DNA from: Streptomyces aculeolatus
Lineage (GTDB): Bacteria > Actinomycetota > Actinomycetes > Streptomycetales > Streptomycetaceae
Reading direction: 5' to 3'
DNA: 64,000 nucleotides
Assembly (NCBI RefSeq): GCF_020400605.1
Contig: NZ_JAINRD010000014.1
Coordinates: 1 to 64,000 of the forward strand
A model generated the notes under the pieces. The model ran no database searches and was not told the origin of the DNA. It saw only the letters and a list, made by a program, of their open reading frames with translations. Numbering within the stretch: position 1 is the first letter of the stretch; each line of letters opens with the position of its first letter. The position numbers were made by a program, and so were the translations under genes. Shown piece by piece: positions 40,401 through 47,268 of this stretch.

Positions 40401-40433
40401 CGGGGTCCCGTCGGGCGGCGGCATGCCGGGGGG

Positions 40434-40439
40434 TACCGT
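40434..40439 (+). promoter_or_regulatory. -10-like element TACCGT of the SURF1 gene
   Basis: TACCGT ends 6 nt before the GTG at 40446, consistent with a leaderless transcript independent of the exonuclease gene upstream. Confidence 0.4.
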
Positions 40440-40445
40440 CGAGGG

Positions 40446-41417
40446 GTGTACCGCTTCCTGTTGTCCCGGCAGTGGGTGATCACCACCCTGGTGGCCGTCC
40501 TGCTCATCCCCGTGATGATCCAGCTCGGCTTCTGGCAGTTGCACCGCCATCAGGACCGGGTCGCGCGCAACGACCTCATCGCCCAAAACCTCGAGGCCGA
40601 GCCGGCCCCCGTGGAGCGGCTCGCCCGCGAGGGGCGCACGGTGCCGCGCGAGGACACCTGGCGCACGGTCACCGCCACCGGCGCGTACGAGCCGGAGCGG
40701 GAGGTCGTCGTACGGCAGCGGCTCGGCGCCGACGACAAGCAGGGCTACTTCGTCGTCACCCCCCTCCGCCTCGGCGACGGCTCCGCGGTCCTCGTCAACC
40801 GCGGCTGGGTGCCCGCGGGCGCCGACCTCACCAGCTTCCCGAAGGTGCCGCCCCCGCCCACCGGCGAGGTCACCGTCACCGGCCGGCTGCGCCCCGACGA
40901 GACGACCGGCAGCGGCATCCGCGACAAGGCAGGCCTGCCGGACCGCCAGGTGATGCTGATCAACAGCGCCGACGAGGCCGCGGACGGGCTGCCGGGCCCG
41001 GTGCTCGGCGGGTTCGTCGAGCTGGTCGGCACCGCGCCGCGGCCCGCGGGCAAGCAGCCCGAGCCGGTCCCCGAGCCGGACCACAGCAGCATCGGGGTGC
41101 ACATCGCGTACGCGATCCAGTGGTGGATCTTCGCGGCGGCGGTGCCGGTGGGCTGGTGGATCCTCGTACGCCGCGAGCGCCGCGACCGCGAGGCGGCGGC
41201 GGCCAAGGCCGCGAAGGCCTCGGAGACCGCCGCGGCCGGGGATGCCGGGGAGACCACCGGGCCCGCGGCGCCCGAGGAGCCCGCGAAGGACGGCGAGGCG
41301 CCGGACGGGACCCCCGGCGACGGGGCCGGGAAGGGCGCAGACGCGCCCGTGCGCCCGGCCGCGGACGACGACCGTGCCCCATCCCTGGCGCCCGCCGAGC
41401 AGATGGCGGCAGACTGA
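40446..41417 (+). CDS. SURF1-family cytochrome oxidase biogenesis protein
   Basis: 323 residues. Two membrane helices bracket an extracytoplasmic domain: helix 1 at about 10-32 (WVITTLVAVLLIPVMIQLG, followed by FWQLHRHQDR, the family motif), helix 2 at about 222-240 (IQWWIFAAAVPVGWWIL). Conserved SURF1 blocks are VLVNRGWVPAG and HIAYAIQWW. SURF1 helps insert haem a into cytochrome c oxidase. The last 75 residues are a long Ala/Pro/Glu-rich tail. The SDR gene follows 4 bp after the stop, so they probably share a transcript. Confidence 0.92.
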   Translation: MYRFLLSRQWVITTLVAVLLIPVMIQLGFWQLHRHQDRVARNDLIAQNLEAEPAPVERLAREGRTVPREDTWRTVTATGAYEPEREVVVRQRLGADDKQGYFVVTPLRLGDGSAVLVNRGWVPAGADLTSFPKVPPPPTGEVTVTGRLRPDETTGSGIRDKAGLPDRQVMLINSADEAADGLPGPVLGGFVELVGTAPRPAGKQPEPVPEPDHSSIGVHIAYAIQWWIFAAAVPVGWWILVRRERRDREAAAAKAAKASETAAAGDAGETTGPAAPEEPAKDGEAPDGTPGDGAGKGADAPVRPAADDDRAPSLAPAEQMAAD

Positions 41418-41421
41418 CCCC

Positions 41422-42177
41422 ATGGATCTTGGACTCAACGACCGCGCCTACGTCGTGACCGGGGGCTCGCGCGGCCTCGGTCTCGCCGTCGCGGAGCAAC
41501 TGCTCGCCGAGGGCGCAAGGGTGGTGCTCAGCGGCCGCGACAAGGACCGGGTGGCGAGTGCCGCCGCCGCACTCGGCGGGTCGGCCGTCGGGGTCGCCGC
41601 CGACAACGCGGACCCGGCCACCCCGGACCGGCTCATCGCCGCCGCCCGGGAGCACTTCGGCCGCTTCGACGGCGTGCTCATCAGCGTCGGCGGGCCGCCG
41701 GCGGGCAACGCCACAGCCAACACCGACGCCGAGTGGGAGACGGCGTTCGGCTCCGTCTTCCTCGGGGCGATGCGGATGGCCAGGACGGCCGCGGGCGAGC
41801 TGGCGGAGGGCGGCGTCATCGGCTTCGTGCTCTCCGGCTCCGTCCACGAGCCGATTCCCGGGCTCACCATCTCGAACGGGCTGCGCCCGGGCCTCGCCGG
41901 GTACGCCAAGTCGCTCGCCGACGACCTCGGGCCCCGCGGTGTCCGCGTCGTGGGCCTGCTGCCGGCGCGGATCGACACCGACCGGGCCCGCGAGCTGGAC
42001 GCCCTGTCCGGCGACGCGGCGGCGGCGCGGGCCAGGACGGAGGCGAAGATCCCGCTGGGCCGCTACGGCACCCCGGAGGAGTTCGGCCGGACGGCGGCGT
42101 TCCTGCTGTCGCCCGCGGCGTCGTACCTGACCGGGATCATGCTGCCGATCGACGGCGGCATGCGGCGGAGCATCTGA
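41422..42177 (+). CDS. Divergent SDR-family protein without the YxxxK pair
   Basis: 251 residues, Rossmann fold with intact cofactor motif TGGSRGLGL at residues 14-22 and strand ends DGVLISVGGPP in place of the usual NAG. Where classical SDRs have Tyr-x3-Lys before the long helix, this protein reads SNGLRPGLAGYAKSLA, aligning Ser and Arg with the catalytic Tyr and Lys. It fits the divergent BKR-like SDR group that lacks a perfect catalytic tetrad, so it may be a non-enzymatic NAD(P)-binding protein or use another mechanism. It is 4 bp downstream of the SURF1 gene and probably co-transcribed. Confidence 0.88.
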   Translation: MDLGLNDRAYVVTGGSRGLGLAVAEQLLAEGARVVLSGRDKDRVASAAAALGGSAVGVAADNADPATPDRLIAAAREHFGRFDGVLISVGGPPAGNATANTDAEWETAFGSVFLGAMRMARTAAGELAEGGVIGFVLSGSVHEPIPGLTISNGLRPGLAGYAKSLADDLGPRGVRVVGLLPARIDTDRARELDALSGDAAAARARTEAKIPLGRYGTPEEFGRTAAFLLSPAASYLTGIMLPIDGGMRRSI

Positions 42178-42398
42178 CGGGATGGCCGGCCGGAGAGCAC
42201 GTACGCACACGGACGCCGGTCGCGGACGGCGGTTACCCCCGGCGGGACGGGCGGCGCGGAGTCCCGCGGCCGGTCGCGCGTACGCCGTACGGGCCGTACG
42301 GACGGCAGGAGCCGTACCGGCGGTGTGAGCCGTACGCAGCGCACGACCACCGCGGTCCGCCGCGGACAGGGCCTACGGGCCCCCGCCCGCCCGCGCCG
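42178..42398. other. Convergent intergenic region rich in GTAC repeats
   Basis: 221 bp between the SDR gene and the amaP-like gene. CCGTAC/GTACGG occurs repeatedly between about 42290 and 42340. One frame reads a Pro-Tyr repeat (TPYGPYGRQEPYRR) but has no start or ribosome site. No clear long hairpin terminator was found. Confidence 0.4.
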
Positions 42399-43148
42399 TC
42401 ACGAGACGCGCTCCGGGCGGTGCTTGGCCGGGCGGAACCTGATCTCCGCGGGCAGCCGCGCCAGGCCCACCGACGCGCGGGCCGGGGCGAGCGCCCGCTC
42501 CTCGATGTGGTCCACTGCCGCGGCCGGATGCGCCCCGGGGCCCAGCAGCACACCGAAGCTGGCGCGCGGTGCCGTCCGCCGGCCCGTGAGCGTCACCCGG
42601 GCCCGTTCCACCCCCTCCAGGGCACCGGCCTCCTCCGCCAGCACCTCCTCCAGCGCGGACCCGCGCAGCAGGGCCAGCGGCGGGGCCGGCAGCGTGAGCG
42701 TGCCGGGGCCGCCGGGACCGTCGCCGCCGGGGCCGGAGTCGGGATCCGTGGCCGAGGCCCAGTCCCCCGCCCGGCCGCCCTCCGCACCGGAGGCAGCGGG
42801 CTGACCGGAGGCACCAGGCGCACCCGGCGCCCGGACCCCGCCGGCGCCCGTGTCGACGACGACCTCGCCGAGGCGGGCCCGCCGCAGCTGGGCGATCAGC
42901 CACCAGCCGCAGCAGAGCACGAGCAGCGACAGCCCGCCGACCACCGTCGGCCACCACCAGCCGGCGTCCCGCCACCGCAGCCGCGTACCGCGGCTCAGCA
43001 GCACGTCGTCGGAGCCGTCGGCGTACGGTGCGAAGCCCGGCCGCGGCAGGTCGAGGCCGGCGGAGAGCACGGCGATCCCGGCGCCGGCGACCGCGAGGCC
43101 GACCGCGCCGAGCAGGATCCGGTTGACGACGCGCAGCATCGCGCTCAC
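42399..43148 (-). CDS. amaP: Alkaline-shock membrane anchor protein (AmaP family)
   Basis: 249 residues. Helix 1 at about 7-27 (LLGAVGLAVAGAGIAVLSAGL), a short external segment, helix 2 at about 66-85 (WWWPTVVGGLSLLVLCCGWWLIAQL), then a C-terminal cytoplasmic domain interrupted by a Gly/Pro-rich linker. AmaP tethers Asp23 to the membrane in Staphylococcus; here it is the last gene of the Asp23 cluster. The GTG at 43148 overlaps the previous stop (GTGA) and is preferred, with ATG 43139 as the alternative. The cluster order (Asp23, small membrane protein, Asp23-like, DUF6286, AmaP) is typical of Streptomyces. Confidence 0.85.
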   Translation of the reverse strand: MSAMLRVVNRILLGAVGLAVAGAGIAVLSAGLDLPRPGFAPYADGSDDVLLSRGTRLRWRDAGWWWPTVVGGLSLLVLCCGWWLIAQLRRARLGEVVVDTGAGGVRAPGAPGASGQPAASGAEGGRAGDWASATDPDSGPGGDGPGGPGTLTLPAPPLALLRGSALEEVLAEEAGALEGVERARVTLTGRRTAPRASFGVLLGPGAHPAAAVDHIEERALAPARASVGLARLPAEIRFRPAKHRPERVS

Positions 43149-43822
43149 CCCTTCGCCGGCGGCCGGCGGACGTGGACGGACAGCTCCGGCCTGCGGGCGA
43201 GGCCGAGTTCGCGGATGCCGTCGCCGAGGACGGCGGCGAGGTCGGCGCGGACGTCGTCCAGCTCGCGGAAGTGCGACTCGGCGCGGGCGCTGACGCGGCG
43301 GCGGCCCACCGAGACCCGTACCGACCGCACGCCCGAGATCTGCATCGCCCGGTCGCGCAGCACGACGGAGGCCGCCCGCCGGTCGAGCCCGGCCCGCAGG
43401 TCCGGCGAGGCGTGCCGCATCGGCAGCACGCCGCGCAGCCCCGGCGTGACGGCCAGCAGCACCAGCCAGGCGCCGAGCAGCACGGCCAGGCACGCGGCGG
43501 TGAGCACCCAGGGGTCGTCGAGCGGGCGGGCGGCCAACTCGTCGGCGACGCGGCGGCGCCAGCGCATCGCGGGGCGTTCGGCGCGTACGGCGACGACGTC
43601 GTAGAGCAGCAGCCCGACGCCCACGGTGGCCGCGGCCGCGGTGAGCGCGGCGGGCACACGGCGTACGGACCAGAAGCGGGCCGCCGCGTCGGCGATCCCG
43701 CCGCCGCCGCGCTCGCCGGCGTACCCGGAGGCCGACGTGCTCTGCCGCCACTCGTCCGGCTCGGCGGCCGGGGCGCCGTCCTTGCCGCCGGGTGGCCAGG
43801 ACGTCGTCTTCTCGGCACTCAT
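43145..43822 (-). CDS. DUF6286-family membrane protein of the Asp23 cluster
   Basis: 225 residues: a disordered N-terminus of about 60 residues, helix 1 at about 60-77 (ALTAAAATVGVGLLLYDVVAV), helix 2 at about 105-125 (WVLTAACLAVLLGAWLVLLAV), then a C-terminal domain with DRRAASVVLRDRAMQISGVRSV that resembles the small alpha/beta domain of AmaP/Asp23 partners. The function is unknown. The start overlaps the upstream Asp23-like gene as ATGA, and its own stop overlaps amaP as GTGA, so three genes are translationally linked. Confidence 0.85.
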   Translation of the reverse strand: MSAEKTTSWPPGGKDGAPAAEPDEWRQSTSASGYAGERGGGGIADAAARFWSVRRVPAALTAAAATVGVGLLLYDVVAVRAERPAMRWRRRVADELAARPLDDPWVLTAACLAVLLGAWLVLLAVTPGLRGVLPMRHASPDLRAGLDRRAASVVLRDRAMQISGVRSVRVSVGRRRVSARAESHFRELDDVRADLAAVLGDGIRELGLARRPELSVHVRRPPAKG

Positions 43823-44250
43823 CGCACCCTCCCCCGCGGCGCGTTCGGCCGCTCCGTGGCGTGCAGCCGCTCGACCTCCACGGCCACCTCCGGGACATCG
43901 AGCCCGACCAGGGCTCCTACCCGCTCGGTGACGGCCCGACTCACGGCGCGGCACTGCGCGCCGAGGTCGGACGGGAACCCGAGGTGGACGCCGACGCGGA
44001 CGCGGGCGGTGTCGCCGCGTACGACGACGGCCGCGTGCGCGGCGTCCGTGCCGGGCTCGCCGAGGAGCGCCTCACGGGCCGCCTGGGAGGCGATCTTCGC
44101 GATGACGCGGTCCTCGATCCGGGTCGCGCCCCGCTCCCCCGCCGGCACGGCCGGCTCGCCGGCCTCTGCCGTCCGGGCGGCCCGCGCTGCCGGGCCGCCC
44201 TGCGCCGCCTCGTCTTCCTCTCCCGCGTGCTCGCTCGCCACGGACGCCAC
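43819..44250 (-). CDS. Asp23/Gls24-like protein (second copy)
   Basis: 143 residues. After a disordered 40-residue leader comes an Asp23-like domain: RIEDRVIAKIASQAAREA, VRVGVHLGFPSDLGAQC, and VTERVGALVGLDVPEVAVEVERL. This is a shorter, more divergent version of the main Asp23 gene upstream. Asp23 proteins assemble at the membrane and respond to envelope stress. The start GTG at 44250 is 3 bp after the previous stop. The overlap with DUF6286 downstream shows operon structure. Confidence 0.82.
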   Translation of the reverse strand: MASVASEHAGEEDEAAQGGPAARAARTAEAGEPAVPAGERGATRIEDRVIAKIASQAAREALLGEPGTDAAHAAVVVRGDTARVRVGVHLGFPSDLGAQCRAVSRAVTERVGALVGLDVPEVAVEVERLHATERPNAPRGRVR

Positions 44251-44253
44251 CGG

Positions 44254-44448
44254 TCACCGCCGCCGGTCGTCGCGCTCGCCGGGCCTGCGGAAGAAGTCGC
44301 CCGGCTCCAGGTCGCCGTCCAGCACCCGGCCGACGACGAAGCCGATCGTGCCGAGCGCCGCCACCAGGAGGAAGGCGCCGAACCCGCCGAAGTAACCGGC
44401 GAAGCCCAGCGCCATCCCGGCGATCAGGCCGACCACTGCCATGCTCAT
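44254..44448 (-). CDS. Small membrane protein of the Asp23 cluster (DUF2273-like)
   Basis: 64 residues from the ATG at 44448, with GGAAGG about 8 nt upstream. Two close helices (VVGLIAGMALGFAGYFGG; AFLLVAALGTIGFVVGRV) and a charged cytoplasmic end (DFFRRPGERDDRRR). In size, position and topology it corresponds to the DUF2273 small membrane partner of Asp23 in Firmicutes and actinomycetes. It probably helps hold Asp23 at the membrane. Confidence 0.82.
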   Translation of the reverse strand: MSMAVVGLIAGMALGFAGYFGGFGAFLLVAALGTIGFVVGRVLDGDLEPGDFFRRPGERDDRRR

Positions 44449-44496
44449 CGCACGCACCTTCCCCAAGCTCCCCGGGGCGGGTCCCCCGCCCCGCCG

Positions 44497-44973
44497 TCAC
44501 TGCAGCCGCGGCTGCTCGGCCCCCTCTTCCTCGTCGTCGGGCAGCTTCACGTCGGTCACCGCGATGTTGACCTCGACCACTTCGAGTCCGGTCATCCGCT
44601 CGACGGCCGAAATGACATTCTCCCGTACGGCGCGGGCGAGTTCGGTGATGGAGACGCCGTAGTCGACGACGATCTCCAGGTCGAGGGCCGTCTGCACCTC
44701 GCCGACCTCGGCCCGCACCCCGGTCGCCGACCGGGCGGAGCCGGGCGCGCGGTCCCGTACGGCACCGGTGGTACGGGCGAGGCCGCTGCCCATGGCGTGC
44801 ACGCCGACGACGTCGCGGGCGGCCAGGCCCGCGATCTTCTCGACCACGCCGTCGGCGATCGTCGTCCGCCCCCGCGTCGCCGGATCACCGGTGCCGCGCC
44901 GCGTGCCCAGCACCTTCGGCGGGGCCGCTGCCGGCTCCCGCGTGACCTCCCGGACCGTCGACTCGCTGCTCAC
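44497..44973 (-). CDS. Asp23/Gls24 family envelope stress response protein
   Basis: 158 residues from the GTG at 44973 (GTG 44982 also in frame but leaves no room for a ribosome site). The Asp23 core spans about residues 30-145: TTIADGVVEKIAGLAARDVVG, the variable loop, LDLEIVVDYGVSITELARAV and GLEVVEVNIAVTDV. Asp23 is an abundant membrane-associated protein induced by alkaline and cell-wall stress, without known enzymatic function. It is the first gene of the five-gene cluster and is divergent from the gene at 45126. Confidence 0.9.
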   Translation of the reverse strand: MSSESTVREVTREPAAAPPKVLGTRRGTGDPATRGRTTIADGVVEKIAGLAARDVVGVHAMGSGLARTTGAVRDRAPGSARSATGVRAEVGEVQTALDLEIVVDYGVSITELARAVRENVISAVERMTGLEVVEVNIAVTDVKLPDDEEEGAEQPRLQ

Positions 44974-45125
44974 CGTCTCCACCCTTTCTGACGAACGTGG
45001 TGTGCGCTCGTTTCGCCCCCCACTATCCGTCCCCTGCCCGGGGTGGGCCAGGGGAATGCGACAGCCGGCCCACCGGGGACCGGCGATCGGGTGGCCGGCC
45101 GCGCGGGTGGGGGAGGATGGAGCGC

Positions 45126-45764
45126 ATGACGGAAGGGGACTGGGAGCGGGCGGTGCGCGAGCAGGTGGGCCTCGGCAGGCTGCTGCCCCTGGGGGCCGCG
45201 GACGACGGCGCGTGGATCGCGGAACGCGCGGCGGCGGGCGCGCTGCGGCGCGCGGCGGCGGACGTGCGCGGGGCCCGGGTGACGGGGCTGCGGGTGGGGC
45301 TGGATGGCGATGCGGAGGACGCCGGGGGCGGTGGGGCGGGTCCGGGGGTGGGGCCGGCGCCCGTGAGTGCGCTGCCGTACGGGGAGTTGCGGATCTCGGC
45401 GGAGTGCGACGCCGCCGTGGACCGGCCGATGACCGCCACCGCGGAGGCCCTGCGGGAGGCGCTGCTGCGGGGCGCCGAGGAGCGCCTGGGGTTGCGGGTG
45501 GCGGCGGTGGACGTCCACGTGGCGGCCCTGCTGGAAACCCCGCAGCCCGCCGCCCGGCCCGACCCCCCGGAACAGGGCACCGGCACCGGCACCGGCACCC
45601 CGGACGTCCCGGGGCTGCTGGATATCGACACCCTGCCCGACGGTGACCACGCCGAGTTGCGCGTCGTCGTCGACTCCGCGCACCGCGCGCTCGATGTGGC
45701 CCGCGCCGTACGCGCCAGGGCCGACGCCGCGACCGTCACGGTCCTCGTCACCGACATCCGGTGA
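45126..45764 (+). CDS. Asp23-cluster-associated protein of unknown function
   Basis: 212 residues, no membrane segment. It opens EGDWERAVREQVGLGRLLPLG, which I recall from a Streptomyces family placed beside Asp23 clusters and named, without functional basis, nucleopolyhedrovirus P10 family. Two segments (ERAAAGALRRAAADVRGARVTGLRVG and EERLGLRVAAVDVHV parts) look like Asp23-type alpha/beta units, and a GTGTGTG run marks a flexible linker near residue 155. GGAGG lies about 9 nt before the ATG at 45126. It is divergent from the main asp23 gene and may share its control region. Confidence 0.78.
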   Translation: MTEGDWERAVREQVGLGRLLPLGAADDGAWIAERAAAGALRRAAADVRGARVTGLRVGLDGDAEDAGGGGAGPGVGPAPVSALPYGELRISAECDAAVDRPMTATAEALREALLRGAEERLGLRVAAVDVHVAALLETPQPAARPDPPEQGTGTGTGTPDVPGLLDIDTLPDGDHAELRVVVDSAHRALDVARAVRARADAATVTVLVTDIR

Positions 45765-45804
45765 TCCGGTGATCCGGCGGGAGGCCGTGCCCACGCGCCG
45801 GCCC

Positions 45805-45830
45805 AGGGCCCGCCCGTACGCGGGGGCCCT
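45805..45830. terminator. Bulged hairpin between the Asp23-associated and crotonase-family genes
   Basis: AGGGCCCGC pairs with GCGGGGGCCCT with a two-base bulge and a short loop, located between two convergent genes and touching the stop codon at 45829. Confidence 0.4.
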
Positions 45831-46620
45831 ACTCCCCCGCCCCCGCCAGGTCCCGCAGCCTGCGGGCCTGTGCCGCGCGCTCCGCCGCGCGCTGTTCGTC
45901 GTACGTCCGGCCCGCGGCCTCCCGCAGCAGGGCCTTCGTCTCGATCACCGCGTCGCGCGGCGCCGCCAGCAGCGCCGCCGCCAGGTCCGCCGTCGCGGCG
46001 TCCAGGTCGGCCGCCGGGACGACGAGGTTGGCCAGGCCCGTCCGCCCGGCCTCCTCCGCGTGTACGGAGCGACCCGTGACGCACATCTCCAACGCCCGTG
46101 CATAACCGACGAGTTGCACCAGCGGGCCGGTTCCCGTGAGGTCGGGCACGAGCCCGAGCGACGTCTCCCGCATGGCGAACTGCGCGTCGTCCGCGCACAC
46201 CCGGAGGTCGCAGGCGAGGGCGAGCTGAAAACCCGCGCCAATCGCATGTCCCTGCACCGCCGCGAGGGAAACGATGTCATTCCGCCGCCACCAGGTGAAC
46301 GCCTCCTGGTATTCGGCGATGACGGCGTCGAGGTCGCCGTCGGAATAGCGGGCGAGCTCAAGGAATGACGGCTCGTCCGCAAAGCCTTCGGGGGTGAATG
46401 CCTGCCGGTCGAGTCCGGCGGAGAAGGATTTGCCCTCGGCCCGCAGCACCACCACGCGGACGCTGCCGGGGAGTTCGCGCCCCGCGGCGGCGAGCGCCCG
46501 CCACATGGCGGGCGACTGCGCGTTGCGCCGGGCGGGGTGGTCGAGGGTCACCGTGGCCAGCGTGCCGTCCTCGCCGTCCAGGGCGAGTCGTACGCCGTCT
46601 CTGTGCAGCAGCTCTGTCAT
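45829..46620 (-). CDS. Enoyl-CoA hydratase/isomerase (crotonase family)
   Basis: 263 residues, crotonase fold. The oxyanion-hole segments are EGKSFSAGLDRQAF near residues 62-75 and GHAIGAGFQLALACDLR near 118-134. The catalytic Glu region reads RETSLGLVPDLTGT, where the first Glu of hydratases is replaced around the second acidic position, so hydratase versus isomerase or hydrolase activity is open. The ATG at 46620 is preceded by a TACTGT hexamer 7 nt away (leaderless). It is convergent with the Asp23-associated gene. Confidence 0.9.
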   Translation of the reverse strand: MTELLHRDGVRLALDGEDGTLATVTLDHPARRNAQSPAMWRALAAAGRELPGSVRVVVLRAEGKSFSAGLDRQAFTPEGFADEPSFLELARYSDGDLDAVIAEYQEAFTWWRRNDIVSLAAVQGHAIGAGFQLALACDLRVCADDAQFAMRETSLGLVPDLTGTGPLVQLVGYARALEMCVTGRSVHAEEAGRTGLANLVVPAADLDAATADLAAALLAAPRDAVIETKALLREAAGRTYDEQRAAERAAQARRLRDLAGAGE

Positions 46621-46627
46621 ATACCGA

Positions 46628-46633
46628 ACAGTA
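46628..46633 (-). promoter_or_regulatory. -10-like element TACTGT of the crotonase-family gene
   Basis: On the minus strand TACTGT ends 7 nt before the ATG at 46620, without a Shine-Dalgarno sequence between: a probable leaderless start. Confidence 0.4.
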
Positions 46634-46712
46634 ACCACCCGGCCGGTCCGGCGGACCGGCCGGGTGCCTGTGCGGGGCCGGGGCGCCGGTCACGGCGGCC
46701 GCGGCAGTCCCC

Positions 46713-46931
46713 TCAGGACGACGCTTTCTTGCCTCGCGTCGCTCCGCCGCGACCGCGAAGGGTCACGCCGGATTCGCTGAGCATCCGGTGCACGAATCCA
46801 TAGGAGCGGCCGGTTTCTTCGGCCAGCGCCCGGATACTCGCTCCGGAGTCGTACTTCTTCTTCAGGTCGGCCGCGAGCTTTTCGCGCGCGGCGCCGGTAA
46901 CCCGGCTGCCCTTCTTCAGAGTCTCGGCCAC
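46713..46931 (-). CDS. Small helix-turn-helix DNA-binding protein
   Basis: 72 residues from the GTG at 46931, preceded by GAGGAGG at ideal spacing. An ATG at 46970 (adding MRVQSALPYEEAR) also has a ribosome site, GGGGTGAT, so both are possible. The central segment SGASIRALAEETGRSYGFVHRMLSESG is a helix-turn-helix, flanked by basic ends (RVTGAAREKLAADLKKKY; RGRGGATRGKK). This short HTH protein is highly conserved in Streptomyces; the target is unknown. Basic tails suggest strong DNA affinity. Confidence 0.85.
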   Translation of the reverse strand: MAETLKKGSRVTGAAREKLAADLKKKYDSGASIRALAEETGRSYGFVHRMLSESGVTLRGRGGATRGKKASS

Positions 46932-47266
46932 CCGTGCCTCCTCGTACGGAAGTGCGCTCTGGACTCTCATGATCACCCCTTTATGGCCTCCTGGCCACCC
47001 GTTCGGCAAGGTCCGCGGCACGAGGTTTTCTCCGCAGTTCCCCGACGGGCCCGTCGGAACCACCCATTCCGAGCCCATCCGCGGGCCTTCCGGGACCGCG
47101 TCGCCGAGTGATTAGGCAGGTCAGGGGGCGGCGACGGGGCGAGGCGCCGGCGACGGCGCGCGTAGCCGGCACCGCACGCCCGGTGACCAGGCGCCACGCC
47201 GTGGTACGAGCACCACTCACTCAGATGATGGATCACCCATGAGCCGAATGATCCAGACGGGGGTGA
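46932..47266. other. Intergenic region between the HTH and ABC-F genes
   Basis: 335 bp. It should hold the promoter of the HTH gene; no clear -10/-35 pair was found. Besides the GATCACCC/GGGTGATC repeat at the right end, an open frame running through the region has no ribosome site or recognisable product. Confidence 0.4.
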
Positions 47267-47268
47267 TC
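47231..47268 (-). terminator. Weak hairpin after the ABC-F gene
   Basis: GATCACCC (47231-47238) pairs perfectly with GGGTGATC (47261-47268) across a 22-nt loop; the right arm covers the end of the ABC-F stop codon. A shorter GGATCA/TGATCC pair (47230-47254) competes with it. Confidence 0.35.

Noticed and set aside
42285..42360. Pro-Tyr repeat peptide in the convergent region after the SDR gene
   Set aside because: The frame has no start codon with a ribosome site, continues into the antisense of amaP, and the repeat is explained by CCGTAC-rich DNA.
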